A DNA stretch of 64,000 bases from Aurantimonas sp036549475 (GTDB lineage Bacteria; Pseudomonadota; Alphaproteobacteria; Rhizobiales; Rhizobiaceae): positions 1 through 64,000 of the forward strand of contig NZ_JAZHLI010000005.1 in NCBI RefSeq assembly GCF_036549475.1, written 5' to 3'. Made by a program: the position numbers and the translations under genes. Numbering within the stretch: the stretch's first letter is position 1; each line of letters opens with the position of its first letter. Under the pieces are notes generated by a model, which had not been told where the DNA came from, ran no database searches, and saw only the letters and a program-made list of their open reading frames with translations. Below, one piece after another: positions 1 to 8,904 of this stretch.

Positions 1-2
1 CC

Positions 3-110
3 GTCGTCGACAAGTTCGCCCGCAACTACGGGTTTCTCTACGGCCTGTTCGCAGTGGGACTGGCGATCTTCATGGGCTGGTTCGGCCGTGTCGTCTTCAA
101 GCGCGACTGA
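3..110 (+). CDS. C-terminal end of a membrane-anchored protein (5' part outside window)
   Basis: Only the last 35 codons and the TGA stop are present. They encode a short polar stretch, a hydrophobic segment of about 18 residues (FLYGLFAVGLAIFMGWFG) and a short basic tail ending in FKRD, so the protein ends in one membrane-spanning helix with a positively charged end. This resembles the tail of TIGR02186-type proteins of alphaproteobacteria, but the fragment is too short to prove it. The next gene follows after 85 bases on the same strand. Confidence 0.55.
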   Translation, partial: VVDKFARNYGFLYGLFAVGLAIFMGWFGRVVFKRD

Positions 111-195
111 CGCGCCAAGGGGCTTGCGCGGTTCCGCAGCACCTGCCCAGCACACGAGATTGACGCCATTCACTTCCCTGACCTAATGGATCGGC

Positions 196-696
196 ATGAC
201 GGACATCGATCGATACGACCACGAGCCGGTGGCCGCCCCGCACGGGGTACCCGCCTCGGCGGCCATCACCCACAAGACCGCATGGATCCTCGGCCTTCTC
301 GGGCTGATCCCGTTCGTGGTCATGGCGGCGATGCTCGCCTATGCGGGACGGGCCTTCATCGCCTATCCGCAGCTCGTCCTCGCCCTGTCCGGCTATTCGG
401 CGACGATCCTGGCCTTCCTGGGCGGCATCCGCTGGGGTGCGGCGCTCTGGCACGAGCCCGGGAAACGGCGGATCCTGATCCTTTCGGTGGTGGCTTCGTT
501 GATCGGCTGGGTGCTGCTCTTCGTTCCCACGCCCTGGGTCTTTGCGGGCTTTGCCGCCGCCTTCGCGCTTGTCGGCCTTTGGGATGTGCTGGCGGCGCGC
601 CAGCTGACGCTGCCGTACTGGTTCGGCCGGCTGCGGCTTGTCCTGACTGTCGTCGTCACGCTCTGCCAGATCGTCGCCTTCGTCTCGACCGTCTGA
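196..696 (+). CDS. DUF3429 family integral membrane protein
   Basis: A 166-residue protein with a polar N-terminus (about 28 residues) followed by five likely membrane helices near residues 29-50, 56-77, 92-110, 113-131 and 146-164. The loop motif LAFLGGIRWG (71-80) is typical of DUF3429, a family of small inner-membrane proteins of unknown function common in proteobacteria; family length fits. The Shine-Dalgarno region is weak (a GGA about 8 bases before the ATG), so the start rests on family length. It stands alone on the plus strand, and its stop lies 3 bases from the end of the convergent pdeM. No function can be deduced from sequence. Confidence 0.85.
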   Translation: MTDIDRYDHEPVAAPHGVPASAAITHKTAWILGLLGLIPFVVMAAMLAYAGRAFIAYPQLVLALSGYSATILAFLGGIRWGAALWHEPGKRRILILSVVASLIGWVLLFVPTPWVFAGFAAAFALVGLWDVLAARQLTLPYWFGRLRLVLTVVVTLCQIVAFVSTV

Positions 697-699
697 GCT

Positions 700-1419
700 T
701 CATCCGGCGGCGAGCGACCGGAATGCGATCGGATAGATGCGGGTGAGGCCGATGACATAGGCTTTGGCCGTCGCCGGTTCGAACAGGCCGTGGAAGGCGC
801 GGTCGAGGACGTTGAGCCCGCCCGTCGTCACACCGAAGGACGGCAGGATCATCCGCGATCCGTCGCTGGCGAAACAGGCGCTGCGGGTCGAACGCGCGCC
901 ATTGGAGACGCGGGCCACGGGATGCAGGTGCCCGGCCACTTCGCCGGCGCGGTAGGATGGGCTCGGCTCGTGCCGGAAGATCCACGGGCCGACCACGACC
1001 TCTGCGCGGGTCTCGCCGCCCACGAAGGCCGGCGGCTCGGGGTCATGATTGCCGGTGATCCAGATCCAGTCGCGGCCCGCCATGAGCCGGCGCAGCGTGT
1101 CGCGGAAGGCGGCCGGCATGAGCGCGGCACCCTTCCGGTCGTGGAAGGAATCGCCGAGACTGATCACCTGGGTGGGCTCGTAGCGCTTCAAGGCCGCCTC
1201 CAGCAGCGCCAGCGTCGCCGTCGTGTCGTAGGGCGGCAGCATCATGCCGCGCCGGGCAAACGCCGCGCCTTTCTCCAGATGCAGGTCGGAGACCACCAGC
1301 AGCCGCTCGTCCGGCGCGTAGAGAATGCCGGACGGATCGCAGACGACCCGTGCGCCGGCCAGCGATATTTCCACCGCTTCGCATTCCGTCTGCCGCAGCC
1401 GCCGCGCCAGCGCATTCAT
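700..1419 (-). CDS. pdeM: Ligase-associated DNA damage response endonuclease PdeM (metallophosphoesterase)
   Basis: A 239-residue calcineurin-like metallophosphoesterase. The metal-binding motifs are all present in order (numbered from this ATG): SDLH (about 44-47), GDSFHD (89-94), GNHD (123-126) and GHLHP (163-167). The family acts as a Mn-dependent phosphodiesterase/endonuclease and is normally encoded directly downstream of the Lhr-type helicase, beside an ATP-dependent ligase and a beta-lactamase-fold exonuclease, in a DNA repair operon. Here the helicase is 3.8 kb upstream on the same strand with three plus-strand genes in between, so pdeM needs its own promoter in the 245-base divergent gap before the SulP gene. 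The ATG at 1419 is preferred over a TTG two codons upstream. Confidence 0.88.
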   Translation of the reverse strand: MNALARRLRQTECEAVEISLAGARVVCDPSGILYAPDERLLVVSDLHLEKGAAFARRGMMLPPYDTTATLALLEAALKRYEPTQVISLGDSFHDRKGAALMPAAFRDTLRRLMAGRDWIWITGNHDPEPPAFVGGETRAEVVVGPWIFRHEPSPSYRAGEVAGHLHPVARVSNGARSTRSACFASDGSRMILPSFGVTTGGLNVLDRAFHGLFEPATAKAYVIGLTRIYPIAFRSLAAG

Positions 1420-1664
1420 CCGCAACGTCCCGTCCTGCCGTCTGATTCGCGTTTCGTTCTATCGAGCCGAGCTTTCCGGCAGATGCAAGAGCGGATTTCG
1501 TCGCGGGTTGATTTGCCGATCGCGATCGGCGATGTTTGCGCCGCAACATGGACCCGCTTCAGCGGGTGGCTATGCCGGGCGCCTATCCCTCGGCCAATCA
1601 CATTTCTTGCAGCATTCGCAAAGGCCGGGACCGCCCAGGGCCGCCGCTGTCGCATGAGATGAAG

Positions 1665-3164
1665 ATGTCTCTGGAGCCGATGTTCTCGACTCGCACGCTT
1701 TCCGCCGATTGGCTTGGCAATATCCGCGGTGACCTGCTGGCCGGTCTCGTGGTGGCCCTGGCCCTCATCCCCGAGGCGATCGCCTTCTCGATCATTGCCG
1801 GCGTCGATCCCAAGGTCGGCCTTTACGCCTCCTTCTCGATCGCCGTCCTCACGGCGATCTTCGGCGGCCGGCCGGGCATGATCTCGGCCGCAACTGCGGC
1901 CACCGCCGTCCTGATGATCACCCTCGTGGCCGACCACGGGCTGCAATATCTGTTCGCCGCGACGATCCTCGCCGGACTGCTGCAGCTGCTGGCCGGTGCG
2001 CTGAGGCTGGGCAACGCCATGCGCTTCGTGTCGCGCTCGGTGATGACCGGCTTCGTCAACGCGCTGGCGATCCTGATCTTCATGGCGCAGATCCCCGAAC
2101 TCGTCGGCGTGTCGTCGATGACCTACGTCATGGTCGCTCTCGGCCTGGCGATCATCTATCTCCTGCCGCGCGTCACCACGGCCATTCCGTCGCCGCTGGT
2201 GACGATCGTCGTCCTGACGGCACTGTCCCTCGGTTTCGGCTTCGATCTGCGCGTCGTCGGCGACATGGGCGAGCTGCCGTCCTCGCTGCCGGCCTTCCTC
2301 ATTCCCGACGTGCCCTTCACGCTTGAAACGCTGCTGATCATCCTGCCGTACTCGGCGGGTATCGCGGTCGTCGGCCTGCTGGAGTCCCTGATGACGGCCC
2401 AGGTCGTCGACGACCTGACCGATACCGGTTCGAACAAGAACCAGGAATGCTACGGCCAGGGCATCGCCAACACGGTGACCGGCTTCTTCGGCGGCATGGC
2501 GGGCTGCGCGATGATCGGCCAGTCGGTCATCAACGTGAAGTCGGGCGGTCGCGGCCGGCTGTCCTGCCTGTTTGCCGGCGTCACGCTGCTGTTCCTGATC
2601 GTCGTGCTCGGCGACTGGGTGGCGGTGATCCCGATGGCGGCGCTGGTGGCCATCATGATCATGGTGGCGATCGGCACCTTCTCATGGGAATCCATCGTCA
2701 ATCTGAAGACGCATCCGCGGCGCTCGTCGATCGTGATGCTGGCGACCGTCGTCACCGTCGTGTGGACCCACAATTTGGCCATCGGCGTCATCGTCGGCGT
2801 CATGCTGTCGGGCATCTTCTTCGCCTCGAAGGTCGCGCAGATCTTCTCGGTCACCTCGACCCTGTCGGCCGGTGGGCGCGAGCGGACCTATCGCGTGGTC
2901 GGCCAGGTCTTCTTTGCCTCGGCGGAGGATTTTGCCGCCGCCTTCGACTTCCGCGAAGCCCTCGACAAGGTGATCATCGACGTCTCGCGGGCCCATATCT
3001 GGGACCTGTCCGGCGTCGGCGCGCTCGACCGCGCGGTGATCAAGTTCCGCCGCGAGGGCACGGAAGTCGAGGTGCTGGGCATGAACGAGGCCAGCACGAC
3101 CCTCGTCGACCGGCTAGGCGTCGCCGACAAGCCCGGCGCGCTGGATACGGCCCCGCGCCACTAG
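1665..3164 (+). CDS. SulP/SLC26 family inorganic anion transporter with C-terminal STAS domain
   Basis: About 499 residues. The N-terminal 380 or so form the multi-helix SulP transport domain, including the early ALALIPEAIAFSIIAGVDP segment that is diagnostic of SLC26/SulP proteins (usual motif P-E-A-[IM]-A). The last ~95 residues form a STAS domain with an IIDVSRAHIWDLSGVGALD strand-loop-helix. The family moves sulfate, bicarbonate or other anions, often with Na+ or H+; the substrate cannot be read from sequence. Three in-frame ATGs (1659, 1665, 1680) precede the first helix; 1665 is chosen because of GAG six bases upstream, but the choice is uncertain. A universal stress protein follows 111 bases downstream, a common pairing with SulP genes. 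Confidence 0.88.
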   Translation: MSLEPMFSTRTLSADWLGNIRGDLLAGLVVALALIPEAIAFSIIAGVDPKVGLYASFSIAVLTAIFGGRPGMISAATAATAVLMITLVADHGLQYLFAATILAGLLQLLAGALRLGNAMRFVSRSVMTGFVNALAILIFMAQIPELVGVSSMTYVMVALGLAIIYLLPRVTTAIPSPLVTIVVLTALSLGFGFDLRVVGDMGELPSSLPAFLIPDVPFTLETLLIILPYSAGIAVVGLLESLMTAQVVDDLTDTGSNKNQECYGQGIANTVTGFFGGMAGCAMIGQSVINVKSGGRGRLSCLFAGVTLLFLIVVLGDWVAVIPMAALVAIMIMVAIGTFSWESIVNLKTHPRRSSIVMLATVVTVVWTHNLAIGVIVGVMLSGIFFASKVAQIFSVTSTLSAGGRERTYRVVGQVFFASAEDFAAAFDFREALDKVIIDVSRAHIWDLSGVGALDRAVIKFRREGTEVEVLGMNEASTTLVDRLGVADKPGALDTAPRH

Positions 3165-3275
3165 TACCCGTTGGAACGGCGATCCTGGTACGGCTCGTCC
3201 ACCCGGGCGGGCGGTGGCCGTGCGATCGCGTCACAAGGACAGGCGAGGGCACTCGCCGCGCAAGGGAGGAAACCG

Positions 3276-4124
3276 ATGACCAAGATCCTGGCACTGGTCG
3301 ACGGGTCGCACTATTCGCAGAGCGTCTGCGACAACGCCGCCTGGGCGGCAGAACGGCTGTCGGCCGAGGTCGACCTCCTGCACGTCATCGGGCGGCGCGA
3401 CACGGCCTCGGCGCCGGCCGACTATTCCGGCAACCTCGATCTCGGCGAACGCGAACAGCTGTTGAAGGAACTCGCCGAATTCGACGAGCAGAAGGGACGG
3501 CTCGCGCGCAAGCGGGGCCGGCTTGTGCTCGCCGAAGGCGCCGCACGGCTGCGCGATCGCGGCGTCGAGACGGTGTCCGAACGGCTGCTGTCCGGCGACC
3601 TGGTCGACACGGTACGCGAGCAGGAGAGCGACGCGGAACTGCTGGTGGTCGGCAAGCGCGGCGAGGCGGCCGATTTCGCCAAGCTGCATCTCGGCTCCAA
3701 TCTGGAGCGGGTCCTGCGCGGCGCGAGCCGGCCGGTGCTCGTCAGCGCCCGGGCGTTCCGCCCGGTCAAGCGCTTTCTCGTGGCCTTCGACGGCGGGCCG
3801 AGCGTGGGCAAGGCGCTCGATCATCTGGCCACCAGCCCGCTCCTGAAGGGCGCGGCTTGCGAACTGCTGATGGTGTCCGACAAGAGCCGCGACGATCAGC
3901 TCGACCGCGCCGTCGAACGGCTCGTCGCCGCCGGCTACGATGCCACCGGCATTCTCGAAAAGGGCGAGCCCGATGCGGTCATCGCGGCGCATGTGGAGCG
4001 CGATGAGATCGACCTCGTGGTGATGGGGGCCTACGGCCATTCGCGCATCCGCAGCTACCTCATCGGTTCGACCACCAGCGAGATCGTCCGCTCGTGCCTG
4101 CGCCCGGTTCTGATGTTCCGATAG
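3276..4124 (+). CDS. Tandem-domain universal stress protein (UspA family)
   Basis: A 282-residue cytoplasmic protein made of two Usp domains in tandem (about 1-150 and 151-282). The second domain keeps the nucleotide-binding signature GAYGHSRIRSYLIGST near the C-terminus (G-x2-G-x9-GS/T), so it probably binds ATP. The first has the diverged form GKRGEAADFAKLHLGSN. The start is fixed by a strong GGGAGGA ribosome site five bases before the ATG. It lies just downstream of a SulP transporter on the same strand and is likely co-transcribed; two-domain Usp proteins beside SulP permeases are thought to regulate or protect the transporter, but that is inference. Confidence 0.9.
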   Translation: MTKILALVDGSHYSQSVCDNAAWAAERLSAEVDLLHVIGRRDTASAPADYSGNLDLGEREQLLKELAEFDEQKGRLARKRGRLVLAEGAARLRDRGVETVSERLLSGDLVDTVREQESDAELLVVGKRGEAADFAKLHLGSNLERVLRGASRPVLVSARAFRPVKRFLVAFDGGPSVGKALDHLATSPLLKGAACELLMVSDKSRDDQLDRAVERLVAAGYDATGILEKGEPDAVIAAHVERDEIDLVVMGAYGHSRIRSYLIGSTTSEIVRSCLRPVLMFR

Positions 4125-4317
4125 GTGGCCTCGGGCCGTCACCCGGACCGCGCGGGACCGGTCCGCCGAGCGCCTCGCCAAACCGCTCATCCGGGCTTAT
4201 TGTCGGATAGCGTCGGTGAAAGACCGTGTCGACGCCGTCCGGGCTCAGGGACCGGACATCATCGCCGCCATGGCCGGGCGGGATGATATCGCCAAGGCTC
4301 AGCAAAAAGGGGCGCGC

Positions 4318-5139
4318 ATGCGCATTCGACTGGGCTGCGAGCTCAACTACCAGTTTCCGGCGCCAACGCCGATGATCATCAATCTCAACGTCCATTATTC
4401 CCGCGCAGGCGCACTCGAGCGTCCGGATCATCTCGTCACCACGCCCGCCGTGAACGTCCAGGCCTATCGCGACAGCTTCGGCAATTGGTGCAATCGGCTC
4501 GTCGCGCCGGCGGGTGCCTTCACGCTGGGGACCGACGGCATCATCCATGACGACGGCCTGTCGGATCCGGTCGGCACCGACGCCATCCAGCACGCCGTCG
4601 AGGACCTGCCCTCCGAGACGCTGCTGTTCCTGCTCGGCAGCCGCTATTGCGAAACCGACCTGCTGTCGGAAGAGGCATGGCGGCTGTTCGGCAATACCCC
4701 GCTGGGCTGGCCGCGGGTACAGGCGATCTGCGACTTCGTGCACAACCATGTGCGCTTCGGCTACGAATATTCCCGCCCGACCCGCACCGCCGCGGAGACC
4801 TATTCGGAGCGGGTGGGGGTGTGCCGCGACTTCACCCACCTCGCCGTCGCCCTGTGCCGGGCAATGAACATCCCGACCCGCTACTGCACCGGCTACATCA
4901 GCGACATCGGCCTGGCGGCGCCCTATGCCGAGATGGATTTCGCGGCGTGGATGGAGGTTTATCTCGGCGGCCGCTGGTGGACGTTCGACGCGCGCAACAA
5001 CGCGCCTCGCTGGGGCCGCGTCCTCATCGCCCAGGGGCGCGACGCCTCCGACGTGCCGCTGACCCACACCTTCGGGCCGAACACGCTGACGGGGTTCAAG
5101 GTCTGGATCCACGAGGAGCAGGCCGCGCAGGGCATGTAG
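4318..5139 (+). CDS. Transglutaminase-like cysteine peptidase-fold protein
   Basis: A 273-residue protein of the bacterial transglutaminase-like superfamily. The nucleophile region is ERVGVCRDFTHLAVALCR with Cys169; the third catalytic position is Asp224 in WWTFDARNN. The position that carries the catalytic His in many relatives (DFHAW) reads DFAAW here (Ala209), so the triad is incomplete by simple alignment; some members of this subfamily are recalled to carry Ser at this site. The N-terminal ~100 residues form the beta-rich lead-in domain of this group. Start: the ATG at 4318 follows AAGGGG, while the open frame upstream is not conserved-looking. It follows the Usp gene by 193 bases on the same strand. 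Substrate unknown; peptidase or amidase activity is possible. Confidence 0.85.
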   Translation: MRIRLGCELNYQFPAPTPMIINLNVHYSRAGALERPDHLVTTPAVNVQAYRDSFGNWCNRLVAPAGAFTLGTDGIIHDDGLSDPVGTDAIQHAVEDLPSETLLFLLGSRYCETDLLSEEAWRLFGNTPLGWPRVQAICDFVHNHVRFGYEYSRPTRTAAETYSERVGVCRDFTHLAVALCRAMNIPTRYCTGYISDIGLAAPYAEMDFAAWMEVYLGGRWWTFDARNNAPRWGRVLIAQGRDASDVPLTHTFGPNTLTGFKVWIHEEQAAQGM

Positions 5140-5260
5140 CGCTTCTTGTCGCTGCCGGACGCTTATCGGGAGGGCTCCTGCGTGAAGGATCGGCGCCGAC
5201 TTCGGCATCTGGTCCCTGATACGCAGGCTGTGGCGCCGCCCTACGCGCCGGGTGACGATC

Positions 5261-7861
5261 TTATTCGAGGACCGCCGCGATCATGGCGTCCTCGGCCGCC
5301 TGCGCCAGCAATTCGTCGCGGGCCTCGCCCATGACGCTCTCGCGGCCGATCTGCAGCATGATCGGCACCGCCAGCGGCGACACCTGGTCCAGATCCTTGT
5401 GGACGATATGGTGCTTGATCCGCGCCAGGAGATCGGACACGCGGGCCACGTCCAGAAGGCCCGTCGCCGCATCGGCCCAGGTCGCCCGCATCAGGATGTG
5501 GTCGGGCTCGTGGGCGCGCAGGACGTCGTAGATGAGATCGGCGGAGACGGTGACCTGACGGCCGGTCTTTTCCTGGCCGGGATGGCGCTTCTCGATCAGC
5601 CCCGAGATGACCGCGCACTGGCGGAATGTGCGTTTCAGCAGCCAGGAATGGGCCATCCAGGCCTCCAGGTCGTCGCCCAGCATGTCCTCGTCGAACAGGG
5701 CGTCGAGCGACAGGCGGCCATCGGCGATCATCGCGCCCAGGTCGCCGCGGCCCCAGATCGAGATGGCATAGTCCGTGGCGACGAAACCGAGCGGCTTGGC
5801 ACGAGCCCGCTCCAGCCGCCGGGTGAGCAGCATGCCGAGGGTCTGGTGGGCGAGCCGCCCCTCGAAGGGGTAGGCGACGAGGAAGAAGCGCTTGCCGTTC
5901 GGAAAGGTCTCGATCAGCAATTCGTCGGCGCCCGGGATCAGCGACTTGCGCTGCTGGATCGCCAGCCATTCCGACACCTGTTCGGGCAGTTCGCTCCATC
6001 GCGCGGGGTCGGCCAGCATCGCCCGGACCTGTCCGGCCAGATAGGTGGTCAGCGGGAACTTGCCGCCGGCATAGGAGGGGATCTTGGAATCCTCCGACAC
6101 CGCCTTGGTGACCAGGCACTGGTTCTCGTGGATCGTCTCGAAGCGCAGCACCTGCCCGGAGAAGGAGAAGGTGTCGCCCGGCGCCAGCGCCTCGACGAAG
6201 CCCTCCTCGATCTTGCCCAATATGGGTCCGCCGCGGGCGATGGCGCTCCTGGTGCGCCGCCGGATCAGCCGCACCTGCAGGGATGGCGCCTCCAGAATGG
6301 TGCCGGCATTCATGCGGTATTGCTGGGCGATGCGCGGATGGCTGACCCGCCAGGTACCGTCCTCGGTCAGCCGGATCTTGGCGTAGCGTTCATAGACCCG
6401 CAGCGAATAGCCGCCGGTGGCGACGAAATCGACCACCCGGTCGAAGGTCTCGCGGTCGAGGCGGGCATAGGGCGCGGCGGTGATCACTTCGGCAAAGAGT
6501 TCGTCGGACCGGAAGGGCTCGGCCACGGCCATGCCCAGGACATGCTGGGCGAGGACGTCGAGGGCGCCCTCGCGCATCGGCGGCGTGTCCTGCGCGCCCA
6601 GATAATTGGCGTCGAGCGCGGCCTGGCATTCCAGCACCTCGAAGCGGTTGGCCGGCACCAGGATCGCCTTGGACGGCTCGTCCATTCGGTGGTTGGAGCG
6701 ACCGATCCGCTGGGCAAGGCGCGAGGCGCCCTTCGGCGCGCCGACATGGACCACGAGATCGACGTCGCCCCAGTCGATGCCGAGGTCGAGCGTGGATGTG
6801 GCGACCACGGCACGCAGCTTGTTGGCCGCCATCGCCGCCTCGACCTTGCGCCGCTGGCCCACGTCCAGCGAGCCGTGGTGCAGGGCGATGGGCAGGGTCT
6901 CGTCGTTGATCCGCCACAGCTCCTGGAACAGCATCTCGGCCTGGAAGCGGGTGTTGACGAAGAGCAGCGTCGTGCGGTGCGCGCGGATCGCCGCGTAGAT
7001 CTCCGGCATGGCGTAGAGCGAGGTGTGGCCCTGCCAGGGCACCCGTTCGGACGATTTCAGGATGGTGATCTCGGGCCTGGCGCCGCCGGCCACCATGATC
7101 AATTCCGCCAGCAGTGTGTCGGCGACCGCCGCATCGGTCAGGCGCGCGGGATCGGCGTAAGGCCCATGGCCGATGCCGGTTTCGCCCGGCGCCTGGGAGA
7201 CCAGCCAGCGGCGCAGGTCGTCGGGCTCGGACACGGTCGCGGACAGGCCGATGGTCTGGATGTCGGGCCGCAGCATGCGCAGCCGGGCCAGGCCCAGCGA
7301 CAGCAGATGCCCGCGCTTGGACGTGACCAGCGAGTGCAGCTCGTCGAAGATGACGTAGCGCAGGTCCGAGAAAAAGGCGCGTGCGTCCTTGCCGGCGATC
7401 AGCAGCGCGAGCTGCTCGGGCGTCGTCAGAAGGATATCCGGCGGCTTGAGCTTCTGGCGCTGGCGGCGGACCTGGGACGTGTCGCCGGTCCGGGTCTCCA
7501 GCGTCACCTTCAGCCCGATCTCGGCGACAGGCTTTTCCAGATTGCGGGCGATGTCGGTGGCGAGCGCCTTGAGCGGCGAAATGTAGAGCGTGTGCACCCC
7601 GCGCGGCCGCGTGCCGGGCTTGGGCCGGCCGCGGCGCTGCAGGTCGACCAGCGACGGCAGGAAGCCGGCCAGCGTCTTGCCGGCGCCGGTAGGCGCGATC
7701 AGCAGCGACGAGGCGCCCGATTCCGCCCTGGCTAAAAGCTCGAGCTGATGCGGACGCGGGCTCCAGCCGTAGCGCGCGAACCATTGCAGGAATGGCTCGG
7801 GCAGGGGAGCCGGCGCGGTGCCGGGCACGAAGGGGGCGGGGCGGGCTGTCACGTCGATCAA
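5261..7861 (-). CDS. lhr: Ligase-associated DNA damage response DExH-box helicase (Lhr family)
   Basis: An 866-residue superfamily 2 helicase. Walker A is PTGAGKT (57-63), motif II is DELH in VIFDELHSLV, motif III is SAT in TIGLSATVSE, and motif VI is RIGRSNH. The second half contains the winged-helix and Lhr-core region (DEAD/H-associated domain). The family is an ATP-driven 3'-5' DNA translocase that prefers RNA:DNA hybrids and normally sits in one operon with pdeM, a beta-lactamase-fold exonuclease and an ATP-dependent ligase. Here pdeM is downstream but separated by three plus-strand genes, and the exonuclease is 3.9 kb away on the other strand. The EamA gene ends 30 bases upstream... its coding end and this start are close enough for co-transcription. 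Confidence 0.93.
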   Translation of the reverse strand: MIDVTARPAPFVPGTAPAPLPEPFLQWFARYGWSPRPHQLELLARAESGASSLLIAPTGAGKTLAGFLPSLVDLQRRGRPKPGTRPRGVHTLYISPLKALATDIARNLEKPVAEIGLKVTLETRTGDTSQVRRQRQKLKPPDILLTTPEQLALLIAGKDARAFFSDLRYVIFDELHSLVTSKRGHLLSLGLARLRMLRPDIQTIGLSATVSEPDDLRRWLVSQAPGETGIGHGPYADPARLTDAAVADTLLAELIMVAGGARPEITILKSSERVPWQGHTSLYAMPEIYAAIRAHRTTLLFVNTRFQAEMLFQELWRINDETLPIALHHGSLDVGQRRKVEAAMAANKLRAVVATSTLDLGIDWGDVDLVVHVGAPKGASRLAQRIGRSNHRMDEPSKAILVPANRFEVLECQAALDANYLGAQDTPPMREGALDVLAQHVLGMAVAEPFRSDELFAEVITAAPYARLDRETFDRVVDFVATGGYSLRVYERYAKIRLTEDGTWRVSHPRIAQQYRMNAGTILEAPSLQVRLIRRRTRSAIARGGPILGKIEEGFVEALAPGDTFSFSGQVLRFETIHENQCLVTKAVSEDSKIPSYAGGKFPLTTYLAGQVRAMLADPARWSELPEQVSEWLAIQQRKSLIPGADELLIETFPNGKRFFLVAYPFEGRLAHQTLGMLLTRRLERARAKPLGFVATDYAISIWGRGDLGAMIADGRLSLDALFDEDMLGDDLEAWMAHSWLLKRTFRQCAVISGLIEKRHPGQEKTGRQVTVSADLIYDVLRAHEPDHILMRATWADAATGLLDVARVSDLLARIKHHIVHKDLDQVSPLAVPIMLQIGRESVMGEARDELLAQAAEDAMIAAVLE

Positions 7862-7891
7862 GATAGTGTCGCGGCCCGTCGATGTCCCGTC

Positions 7892-8737
7892 TCAGCGACG
7901 CCTTGCGGTCAGCGCGAAGGCGATGCCGCCTAGGACGAGGCCGCCGGCGATGACGAAGCGCAGGCTCAGGGTTTCGGACAGGAACAGAACGGCGCCGAGG
8001 GCGGCGATGACCGGCACGGAGAGCTGCACGATGGCGGCCGACAGGGCGGTCAGGCCGCCCAGCGCCCGATACCAGACAATGTAGCCGAGGCCGGATGTGA
8101 CGCCCCCGGAGACGAGCGCCAGGCCGAGCCCTTCGATGCTGACACCGCCCTGCCAGAGGGAGACGACTACCAGCGGCACGGCAAACGGCAGGGTGCGGAG
8201 GAAATTGCCCGCGGTGGCCCGCATCGGATCGCCGGCCGCCTTGCCGCGCAGGGAATAGACGGCCCATGCGATGCCAGAGGCGATCATCAGCAGGGTCCCG
8301 AGAGGATCGGGCCGCGTCACGGCAGGAGACAGCCATAGCACGAAGGCCGCGAAGGCGACGGCGAGGCCTGCGGTCTCGCGGCGGCTCGGACGGTCGCCCT
8401 GCGCCAGCCCCCAGCCGATCATCGTCGCCTGCACGGCGGTGAAGAGGACGAGGGCGCCGACGGCCGCCCCGAGCTTCGCGTAGGCGAGGGAAAAGGCGAT
8501 GGCATAGGCAAAGAGGGCAAAGGCGGAGGCCCAGCTGCCGCCGATCGCAGGTCCGGTCGCGGGTTGCTTGTGGGCCCGCAAGGCAATGAGCGCGAGGACG
8601 GCTGCGCCGGAAGCGAGCCGGATGCCGGTGAACCCGCCGGGATCGATGGCGTCGTTGCCAAGCGCGAGCCGGGCCAGCAGCGAATTGCTCGCAAAGGCCA
8701 CCATGGCCACGGCCGTCAGCCAGAGCGTTGACGACAT
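7892..8737 (-). CDS. EamA/DMT family transporter
   Basis: A 281-residue protein with ten hydrophobic segments arranged as two EamA repeats (about 1-140 and 145-280), the layout of drug/metabolite transporters of the inner membrane. The second repeat has the usual internal GLGYIVWYRALGGLTA motif before the last helices. These proteins commonly export amino acids or metabolites; the substrate is not predictable from sequence. The stop lies 30 bases before the helicase start on the same strand, so the two may share a transcript. It is transcribed divergently from the MscS channel gene, with 167 bases between the two starts. Confidence 0.88.
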   Translation of the reverse strand: MSSTLWLTAVAMVAFASNSLLARLALGNDAIDPGGFTGIRLASGAAVLALIALRAHKQPATGPAIGGSWASAFALFAYAIAFSLAYAKLGAAVGALVLFTAVQATMIGWGLAQGDRPSRRETAGLAVAFAAFVLWLSPAVTRPDPLGTLLMIASGIAWAVYSLRGKAAGDPMRATAGNFLRTLPFAVPLVVVSLWQGGVSIEGLGLALVSGGVTSGLGYIVWYRALGGLTALSAAIVQLSVPVIAALGAVLFLSETLSLRFVIAGGLVLGGIAFALTARRR

Positions 8738-8904
8738 CCTCGGATCCTTCGGTTGGCCATGCGCCGGTCATTTGCGCCGTGCGCCGCGCGACCGTCAACG
8801 GGCCCGGCCGCAGAGCCGACAGGCACGATCGCTGGCCTGGGGTGGGTCTGCGGTCGATCGCCCCTAGCTACCCGCTCCCAAGAGTTGAACCACGAGGCTC
8901 CCCT

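Noticed and set aside
3165..3275. Possible general-stress (EcfG-type) promoter GGAAC before the universal stress gene
   Set aside because: A GGAAC is present at 3173, but the partner element lies at the wrong spacing and is not CGTT.
5252..7735. An 827-codon open frame antisense to the Lhr helicase gene
   Set aside because: The same GC-skew effect; the helicase motifs on the minus strand are decisive.
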